In this document: piece by piece, positions 1 through 5,213 of the stretch
Position numbering within the stretch: the first letter of the stretch is position 1
How the letters are laid out: each line of letters begins with the position of its first letter
NCBI GenBank assembly: GCA_934373375.1
Contig: CAKROP010000071.1
Coordinates: forward strand, 1 to 8,440
Direction: 5' to 3'
Source of the DNA: an uncultured Anaerosacchariphilus sp.
GTDB lineage: Bacteria > Bacillota > Clostridia > Lachnospirales > Lachnospiraceae
DNA length: 8,440 bases
Position numbers and translations under genes: made by a program
Notes under the pieces: generated by a model
What the model was told of the DNA's origin: nothing
Databases searched by the model: none
Seen by the model: the letters and a program-made list of their open reading frames with translations, nothing else

Positions 1-71
1 CCATACACGTCATCCCAGCCAATGAAGAGCTGGGTGTAGCAAGAAAAACCTTCGCTTATCTCAGGACCTAA
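1..71 (+). CDS. ackA: 3' end of a probable acetate kinase gene (partial)
   Basis: An open frame enters from the left edge (first full codon at base 3) and stops at TAA 69-71. It encodes 22 visible residues, including VIPANEELGVARKTFAYL. Acetate kinases typically end in a stretch like V-I-P-T-N-E-E-L-x-I-A-R-D-T, so the match to IPxNEEL.xAR is the basis for the call. Acetate kinase converts acetyl phosphate and ADP to acetate and ATP in the cytosol, as the last step of fermentative acetate production. The gene is convergent with the lysozyme gene and is followed 23 bases later by a strong hairpin, as expected for a true gene end. Only the tail is visible, so a related acyl kinase such as propionate kinase cannot be excluded. 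Confidence 0.6.
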   Translation, partial: IHVIPANEELGVARKTFAYLRT

Positions 72-94
72 TACGGTCCGTTTACATTCCCCTC

Positions 95-136
95 GAAAGG
101 GCCCCGTCCAATGGACGGGGCCCTTTCCCTTTTATT
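95..136 (+). terminator. Intrinsic terminator after the acetate-kinase-like gene, possibly shared with the lysozyme gene
   Basis: A perfect 15-bp stem pairs 95-109 with 113-127 around a 3-base loop (AAT, 110-112). The core is GGGCCCCGTCC. On the plus strand the stem is followed by CCTTTTATT, a modest U-tail. It lies between two convergent genes (plus-strand stop at 71, minus-strand stop at 153). On the minus strand only three T residues end the stem, so termination in that direction would be weaker, although the stem itself could still protect the 3' end of the lysozyme mRNA. Confidence 0.85.
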
Positions 137-152
137 CATTATATCTCTGTAT

Positions 153-2132
153 TTAGATGGAACTGATATTCATATCCACATTACCCGGTACGCCGTCTAC
201 GGAGCCCTTGGAGGTGTTCTGCCAGATATCGTAGCGTCCGCCGTAGCCGCACTTGTCTGCGTAGTGCGCTACCCAGATGCGGTAGCTGCCGAACTTGGAT
301 ACATCCAGGTGAGAAGAGAACCAGCTCTTGCTTGCATATACCATCGGTCTGTAACCGGAGTTGGCTACGGTGTTGCAGAATGCCACGGTAATCTTGGTTC
401 TGTCGGCCTTGGAAAGTCCGTCCGCACGGCCACGTCCGCCTGCCGCGTACTCGCTGTCGATGGCGATCGGCATATTGATGCCGTACTGATTCGCCAGCTT
501 CACGGCCATACTTGCTTCCTCTACGGCCTCAGCCTCAGTGATAGCCTGGCTGAAGAAATAGATACCTACGCGCAGGCCTGCTGCCTTGGCGCCGGAGATA
601 TGGGACGCAAACTTCGGATCCTGTACCAGGACACCGGATCCATAGCCACGATAGCCACAACGGATAATCGCGAAGTTGATGCCCGCGTTCTTTACCTTCT
701 GCCAGTTGATGCTGCTCTGGTACTTGGATACGTCGATTCCGATAGTGCCGGAGCGGACGCCCTCGCTGCTGAAGGTGTACTGGATACCCTGGATAACCTG
801 GGTTCCGGTAACTTTATTACCATTCTTATCAAAATAGTAGGTTGCGCCGTCTATGGTCTGCCAGCCGGTATATTTCACACCGTTTGCTCCGTTCTCATAG
901 ACCGGAGTGCTGCTGGTATCATAGACCGGAGCGCTGCTGGTATCGTAGACAATCTTGTCTGTGGGCGCTGCTTTCAGGAACATCAGGCCGCGGACTATGA
1001 CGCCTGCGGTCGGCGCTTCTATCGTCTGAGTCTCTGTGCTGCCCTCGCTGCCATTGTTATTACCGGTGTTCTCGCCGGAATTACCACCGTCGCCGGGATC
1101 CGGAGTGGTCGGCTTCTCTGTGAGCTGCGCGCCGCAACGGGTGCACTTTCCATCTGCATCCGGCTCTGTGTGGCCCAGCGCGTCGATCTCGCCCTCTTCC
1201 TTCACATCACCATCTGCCTTGCAAACCAGACGATACGTACCCTTCTCGGTGCACGTCGGTTCTTTGGTAACTTCTTTTTCATATGTATGTGTATGCGCCG
1301 GAGTCATATCCGCGCCACAGCGATCACACTTATTGTCGTTATTGCTGTCCACATGATCAGATGCCGGCTCTGAGATAATCTTTGCGTACATGGGTGTACC
1401 GTACTTATCCAGCTTCTGCTTGGAATATACCGGCTGTCCCCACTGATCTACCTTCTGCTTCGGCTCCGTCTTGGTGGAAGCCACATATTCTACCGTATCC
1501 TTCAGGGTCTGGGCAGTACCTGCGCTGTCATTGCCGGAAGTATTGGTATCCTCCTTTGCCACATTGATCTGGCTCTCAGTCTTGATCTCCGCGCTGACAT
1601 CCACGGCCTTATACTCGATATTGGACTTAACGTCGGCTGTAATATCAGCCGGTGCCGCGTAACCGCCGGACGCCTTCATGGAAATCTTGCATTTTCCGGG
1701 AGTCATGGACTTCACGTAAATGATGCCGTCCTTATCCTTATCTGTATAATTCTCTGTCTTATTCTCAGAATCCTTGACTGTCACCTCAAACGCAGTTCCG
1801 GTAATAACCTTTCCGGTCGCCTTGTTGACGATCTGTACCTTCAGATCCTTGTCAAGAGAGGTCGCCTTCAGCACGACCTGGATCTCCTTTGCGGATACCT
1901 TCGCCTTCTCGGTGTTATCTCCATCCAGACGGGTCAGCTCCGCCACATAGGACTTGTTCATGGAAAGTCCTATAACGCTGGCCTCTGCCGCTTCTTCGCC
2001 GGAATCCTCCTGTAAATCCGTAACGGTCGGAATCATATCCTCGGTTACCTGACTTCTGGAGCTGCAGCCGCTAAGCAGCGACACAGTCAGAACTGCAGAG
2101 AGCAGTAATGCCCCCACTCGTTTCGCTTTCAT
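153..2132 (-). CDS. Lipoprotein GH25 lysozyme with wall-binding repeats and a Cys-rich module
   Basis: A 659-residue peptidoglycan hydrolase (N-acetylmuramidase) predicted to be anchored outside the membrane. The signal peptide ends in a lipobox LSGC with the lipidated Cys at residue 23. Next come a beta-rich, Ig-like region (about 50-180), two tandem 13-residue motifs (227-252, K.D..G.P.Y.K), a cysteine module with knuckles C269/C272 and C330/C333 plus C294/C304, a Gly/Asn/Thr-rich linker (338-375), an 8-residue tandem repeat VYDTSS(A/T)P (395-411), and choline-binding-type wall repeats (GWQTIDGATYYFDKNG, about 418-460). The GH25 domain fills 462-659. GIDVSKYQ supplies Asp467 and PIAIDSEY supplies Asp559 and Glu561, spaced as in known GH25 enzymes, and it ends in the usual IWQ...VDMN. 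The start is supported by AGGAGG at 2137-2142 (4-base spacing) and by the signal peptide. It has its own promoter at 2211-2239. The fold and activity are secure; the target (own wall or other cells) is not. Confidence 0.95.
   Translation of the reverse strand: MKAKRVGALLLSAVLTVSLLSGCSSRSQVTEDMIPTVTDLQEDSGEEAAEASVIGLSMNKSYVAELTRLDGDNTEKAKVSAKEIQVVLKATSLDKDLKVQIVNKATGKVITGTAFEVTVKDSENKTENYTDKDKDGIIYVKSMTPGKCKISMKASGGYAAPADITADVKSNIEYKAVDVSAEIKTESQINVAKEDTNTSGNDSAGTAQTLKDTVEYVASTKTEPKQKVDQWGQPVYSKQKLDKYGTPMYAKIISEPASDHVDSNNDNKCDRCGADMTPAHTHTYEKEVTKEPTCTEKGTYRLVCKADGDVKEEGEIDALGHTEPDADGKCTRCGAQLTEKPTTPDPGDGGNSGENTGNNNGSEGSTETQTIEAPTAGVIVRGLMFLKAAPTDKIVYDTSSAPVYDTSSTPVYENGANGVKYTGWQTIDGATYYFDKNGNKVTGTQVIQGIQYTFSSEGVRSGTIGIDVSKYQSSINWQKVKNAGINFAIIRCGYRGYGSGVLVQDPKFASHISGAKAAGLRVGIYFFSQAITEAEAVEEASMAVKLANQYGINMPIAIDSEYAAGGRGRADGLSKADRTKITVAFCNTVANSGYRPMVYASKSWFSSHLDVSKFGSYRIWVAHYADKCGYGGRYDIWQNTSKGSVDGVPGNVDMNISSI
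896..950 (-). repeat. 24-base in-frame tandem repeat in the lysozyme linker
   Basis: Two 24-base units, 896-919 and 920-943, differ at a single base, and a partial third unit follows (944-950). On the coding strand each unit encodes VYDTSS(A/T)P. It sits just before the wall-binding repeats. Near-identical DNA in a linker suggests recent slippage or duplication, so copy number may vary between strains. Confidence 0.85.
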
Positions 2133-2210
2133 AATGCCTCCTCATTCGTCTATGGCCCATTTCCCGGGCTATATTTCTGCTGCCCTCGACTGGCAGTCAT
2201 TGTCTTTTAT

Positions 2211-2239
2211 AATATAACACCTCTATCTGCGGTTTTCAA
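2211..2239 (-). promoter_or_regulatory. Sigma-A-type promoter of the lysozyme gene
   Basis: On the minus strand the -35 box TTGAAA (2234-2239) is followed by a 17-base spacer and the -10 box TATATT (2211-2216), each 5/6 to consensus. Transcription would begin near 2204 and give a leader of about 70 bases ending in the AGGAGG site. The -35 box overlaps a hairpin that follows the upstream gene. Confidence 0.65.
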
Positions 2240-2248
2240 CCGCCGCAG
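2227..2248 (-). terminator. Possible weak terminator hairpin after the 178-residue gene
   Basis: An inverted repeat can fold in two ways: CTGCGG (2227-2232) with CCGCAG (2243-2248), or GCGGTT (2229-2234) with AACCGC (2238-2243) around a 3-base loop. It starts about 20 bases after the stop codon at 2269. No T-run follows on the minus strand, so it is a poor canonical terminator. Readthrough into the lysozyme gene is possible, and the hairpin may mainly stabilise the 3' end. Confidence 0.35.
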
Positions 2249-2268
2249 CTGAAATTTTTACAAAATTA

Positions 2269-2805
2269 TTACAACAATTTCTGGTAATCCTCTTTCAGAA
2301 AGCGATGGTAAATGAGATGTCCCATCTCTTCCTTTACGCAGTAATAATACTCGTCTATGGACGGATCTTCAAAATGCAGGGCCTCGTCGAAATCAGAGCC
2401 CTCCGGCATCTCCTCGCAGATATAAGCGCCAAACTGTCCGAAGACCTTCTTCACATCCTCCACACTCTTGTCGTGGGGATTGGAAAACAGGTCGATGATG
2501 GCCTTTAAGAATGCCACATTACCCATATGCTCATGCACATAACGGGCTCCCGTCGGCGGTACACTGACTTCGATACGCCCTGCACTTACCCGGAAGCTCA
2601 TAGCCCCCAGCACGCCCGTTCCGTCCGCAAATAAATCCGTAAGTTCCGTTACCATTTCCTTCGCTGTCTCACAATTTGTTCCCAGTAAAAGATTCAAGGA
2701 GGCCACGGGGTAGTAAAGCCTCATGGTCTCCTCTTCAAACCCAAGCTTCAGCTGGGCCTCTTTCATCTGGTCAATGAGATTCTGTTCCAGTCTCTCTTTT
2801 CCCAT
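2269..2805 (-). CDS. Cytosolic protein of unknown function, DUF3877-like
   Basis: A 178-residue protein without a signal peptide or membrane segment. It is acidic in its second half (SDFDEALHFEDPSIDEYYY) and appears mostly helical, with a short beta portion around GVLGAMSFRVSAGRIEVSVP (about 86-104). No catalytic motif is evident. From memory it resembles the uncharacterised family DUF3877, described from Eubacterium rectale relatives; this was not checked by search, and no function is assigned. The start is 7 bases after the stop of the foldase-like gene. A GGAGGA site (2817-2822) lies 11 bases upstream, inside the end of that gene, so the two are almost certainly co-transcribed and may be translationally coupled. 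A role in the envelope is suggested by position only. Confidence 0.85.
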   Translation of the reverse strand: MGKERLEQNLIDQMKEAQLKLGFEEETMRLYYPVASLNLLLGTNCETAKEMVTELTDLFADGTGVLGAMSFRVSAGRIEVSVPPTGARYVHEHMGNVAFLKAIIDLFSNPHDKSVEDVKKVFGQFGAYICEEMPEGSDFDEALHFEDPSIDEYYYCVKEEMGHLIYHRFLKEDYQKLL

Positions 2806-2812
2806 AATGATT

Positions 2813-3874
2813 TTATTCCTCCGTACTTCCGGTGTTCAGTGTATAAATCCGATCAAAGGTCAGCTCTGCCAGTACGTCATCCTTGATATCAAAAGAATGC
2901 TGCTCTTCCAGATCCGCGCATTTTTCCTGATACAGGGTATTCTTACGCTCGGTTACGATGGAATCTTTCTTATTGGCGGTCGCTTCCTCATCAAAGGTGC
3001 TGACCATCTGTACCGCATAATATCCGGTATCCGTCTCGATAATCGGAGCCAGTCCGCCGTCCTTCAGCGCGTCTGCCGCTGTACGAACCTCTTCTGCCGG
3101 TGTGGTACTGTCCGCGCCGTAAGTGGTTTCGCTGGCTGAAAGCTGAGAATTCTCATCGCGATTCTCATTGGCTGCGTCTACCGCTGCCTTCAGATCTCCA
3201 CTCTCTGCTGCCGCGTCCAGAATGTCCTGAAGCTCCTGCTTCTTTGCGGCCTTCTCCTCATCAGTCAGGTCAACCGTATTGCCATCCTCATCCGTCTCAG
3301 TACCTGCAGTAGACATGTATACATAGACAATGCGCTTCTGAGCCGCTTCTTCATCGGAAACCTCGGTATCCACATCTTCGGTCAGCGGCGCGTACATCTT
3401 CTCCTGGATAGTCATCAGGGTCAGCACATGCTCCACATCCGCCTCGGTTACGCCCAGGGTCTTCTGCACGCCTGTGGAATTATCCTTCATGAACTGGGCA
3501 GCCGCATCGGAAATAGCGGTCTTCTCGTCGTCTGTCAGCTCTACGCCGTAATTTGCCGCCTCTGCTTCCAGTACATACATCTGGTTAAACTGCTCCATCA
3601 GGCTCTGCTTCGCCGTCTCGCCGTATACGGTTCCGGTGCCGGACAGATCCTGTCCATACACATTGGTCATGCCAAGCATGGACCCGTAGTAGGACTCCAT
3701 CTGCGCCTGCTGATAACGAAGCAGAAAGCTTACCTCTGCCAGCGGCACATTGGTCGTCTCATCCATCACTGCCACAGTCTGCGTACCGTCCAGTGTATTG
3801 CCTTTTCCACATCCTGTCAGTGAGCCTGCAAGCATCAGGCCTGCTGCCAGAACTGCGATTCCTTTTTTCATCAT
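2813..3874 (-). CDS. SurA/PrsA-like foldase lipoprotein (second paralogue)
   Basis: A 353-residue lipoprotein with a signal peptide ending in the lipobox LTGC (Cys22). A helical SurA-N-like chaperone region spans about 45-165 (EVSFLLRYQQAQME...). A parvulin-like region follows (about 178-295: RIVYVYM at 181-187 and GYYAVQMV at 284-291), then a charged C-terminal helix. The family folds exported proteins at the outer face of the membrane. The motifs that carry the parvulin histidines (usually SHIL and GYHII) read VYVYM and GYYAV here, so prolyl isomerase activity is doubtful and a holdase role is more likely. The Met-Met start has AAGGA (3884-3888) 9 bases before the first ATG, which favours that one. 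It is paralogous to the gene at 4158-5213 and has its own promoter and a long hairpin-rich leader. Confidence 0.88.
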   Translation of the reverse strand: MMKKGIAVLAAGLMLAGSLTGCGKGNTLDGTQTVAVMDETTNVPLAEVSFLLRYQQAQMESYYGSMLGMTNVYGQDLSGTGTVYGETAKQSLMEQFNQMYVLEAEAANYGVELTDDEKTAISDAAAQFMKDNSTGVQKTLGVTEADVEHVLTLMTIQEKMYAPLTEDVDTEVSDEEAAQKRIVYVYMSTAGTETDEDGNTVDLTDEEKAAKKQELQDILDAAAESGDLKAAVDAANENRDENSQLSASETTYGADSTTPAEEVRTAADALKDGGLAPIIETDTGYYAVQMVSTFDEEATANKKDSIVTERKNTLYQEKCADLEEQHSFDIKDDVLAELTFDRIYTLNTGSTEE

Positions 3875-3929
3875 TTCCGTAAATCCTTTCCTGCCCGCTT
3901 CTTCTCTGAAAAACGGAGTATTCTAAAAC

Positions 3930-4065
3930 TACTGTCCACTTGCATCATTCCGCCAGGTGTTTCCGCACAAAATATGCGGAAATCCCGGGTCCTTCAGCGT
4001 GAAATCGCATCTTATGCGATTTCTGTGCGTCGCGAAGCGTATTACTGTGAACGAAATGAACAGTA
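3930..4065. repeat. Hairpin cluster bounded by an imperfect terminal inverted repeat
   Basis: The ends, 3930-3947 and 4048-4065, form an imperfect 18-base inverted repeat (13 of 18 positions match; outer six TACTGT identical). Between and within the ends are three hairpins. Hairpin A has an 8-bp stem, TTTCCGCA (3960-3967) with TGCGGAAA (3975-3982). Hairpin B has a perfect 10-bp stem, GAAATCGCAT (4001-4010) with ATGCGATTTC (4014-4023), and a CTT loop. Hairpin C has a 7-bp stem, TTACTGT (4042-4048) with ACAGTAA (4060-4066), so it overlaps the right-hand repeat. No open frame is evident inside. The structure suits a small non-autonomous repeat (MITE- or REP-like) or a structured mRNA leader; the sequence alone cannot decide. 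Confidence 0.6.
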
Positions 4066-4078
4066 ACATTCTGGGTTT

Positions 4079-4107
4079 ATTATAGACGCTTTTTCCGCTG
4101 TGGGCAA
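4079..4107 (-). promoter_or_regulatory. Sigma-A-type promoter of the second foldase-like gene
   Basis: On the minus strand the -35 box TTGCCC (4102-4107, 4/6 to consensus) is 17 bases from a perfect -10 box TATAAT (4079-4084). The predicted start near 4072 gives a leader of about 200 bases that contains all three hairpins of the gap before the ATG at 3874. No convincing terminator lies between the stop at 4158 and this promoter, so readthrough from the mfd operon may add to expression. Confidence 0.7.
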
Positions 4108-4157
4108 GGCTTTCTTGCGTTTCCTGCGAGATTTCACGCTCTTTTCACAGCTGCGTA

Positions 4158-5213
4158 TCATTCGTGGCTTCCGTCTCCGCCAATCTCGGTGATCAAGCCG
4201 TCGATTTGCACCGTCTCCCAGACATTTTCATCCACTTTAAGCGGCGTTTCCTTCGCCCAGGATTCTTCCAGATTCTGTAAATATTCCTGTTTTGCGGATT
4301 CTTTCAGTTCCTCCAGCCGATCCGCCGTGGCGTCCGCATCCAGATCCGAAACATGCTGCACCACATACCAGCCCTCGTCGGTGGCAATCACACCGGACAC
4401 GCCGCCCACCGGCAGCTCCCGGGCCTTCCCCGCCACATCCGGGTGGGCTCCTCCGTCAGTATCCTCATTAAAATACACGTCGATAACCGTGTGGGGAAAT
4501 TGTTCGCCTGCAGCGGAAATATCGCCCAAATCCGCCGCCAGCACCGCGAAATCAGCCGCCTCCTGCTGAATTTTGGCTAACTCCTCCTCTGTAAACGGTG
4601 TGAAATTACCCTCCACATCATAAAGTCCCGTATTGGAAAACAGTGCGTAGGTCAGTCTGCCCACCTGTGCCTCTTCTTCGCTTATCTCCGGCTCATACGC
4701 TGCCTGGATAGCCTCTGCCACCTTCCCGGCCAGTTCGTTCCGGGCAAGATAGCGCTCCACGCTTTCCCGGTCAGCTCCGGCAGCCTCCAGCACCGCCTTT
4801 GTATTATTTTCCATAAAATTCTGTGCCCGGCGGGCGATCTCCTCCTGCTCCCCGTCGGTCAGGCTCACGCCGTATTCGCCCGCGTGGGCGCAGAGCAGAT
4901 GAAGCTCCGTCAGGGTATCCAGCACGCTGCTTTTCAGAAGCTCCTCCAGGGTCTGGCCACTGTCGTCCGCCTCCTGCTGCCACATAGTTTCCCCGAAGCT
5001 TTCATAGTAGACATATTCCCACTGCTCCTGCAGCATCCTGGTATAGAACAGGGCTTCCTCCAGGTAAATGGGTTCGTCGCCCAGAGTGGCCAGGGTGGTT
5101 CCACTCTCCTGCTCAAGGACCCGGGGGACTCCCGCCTCCTTTTTGCCGCACCCGGCCAGAGCCACAGCTGCCAGCATCACAAGGATTCCCAGCTTCTTTA
5201 ACCTTTTTCTCAT
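4158..5213 (-). CDS. SurA/PrsA-like foldase lipoprotein (first paralogue, coupled to mfd)
   Basis: A 351-residue lipoprotein: positively charged start MRKRLKK, hydrophobic core, lipobox LAGC with Cys22. A SurA-N-like helical region covers about 48-175, a parvulin-like region about 182-290 (RLTYALF at 186-192, GWYVVQHV at 281-288), and a charged helix closes the protein. It shares its layout and motifs such as LTD.E....A..FM..N with the paralogue at 2813-3874. Such proteins act outside the membrane to fold or hold secreted proteins. The expected parvulin histidines in SHIL and GYHII are replaced, so catalysis is doubtful. Its ATG overlaps the mfd stop (ATGA, 5210-5213), and a strong GGAGGAG (5219-5225) sits 5 bases upstream within mfd, indicating one operon with translational coupling. 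A PPIase-type gene after mfd is a familiar arrangement in Clostridia. Confidence 0.88.
   Translation of the reverse strand: MRKRLKKLGILVMLAAVALAGCGKKEAGVPRVLEQESGTTLATLGDEPIYLEEALFYTRMLQEQWEYVYYESFGETMWQQEADDSGQTLEELLKSSVLDTLTELHLLCAHAGEYGVSLTDGEQEEIARRAQNFMENNTKAVLEAAGADRESVERYLARNELAGKVAEAIQAAYEPEISEEEAQVGRLTYALFSNTGLYDVEGNFTPFTEEELAKIQQEAADFAVLAADLGDISAAGEQFPHTVIDVYFNEDTDGGAHPDVAGKARELPVGGVSGVIATDEGWYVVQHVSDLDADATADRLEELKESAKQEYLQNLEESWAKETPLKVDENVWETVQIDGLITEIGGDGSHE

Noticed and set aside
111..1373. A 420-codon open frame on the plus strand opposite the lysozyme gene
   Set aside because: Its start lies in the loop and stem of the terminator at 95-127, and it is antisense to the conserved GH25 domain. 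It is a shadow frame.
2178..2194. CTGCC/GGCAG hairpin in the lysozyme leader
   Set aside because: A 5-bp stem with a 7-base loop is within what chance gives, and it does not cover the ribosome binding site.
3913..3940. Possible attenuator (AGTA/TACT stem followed by GTTTTT on the minus strand) before the second foldase-like gene
   Set aside because: The stem is only 4 bp plus a bulged GG/CC extension, too weak to call a terminator.
4104..4118. GCAAG/CTTGC hairpin as terminator of the mfd operon
   Set aside because: It has only a 5-bp stem and no T-run on the minus strand, and it overlaps the -35 box of the next promoter.
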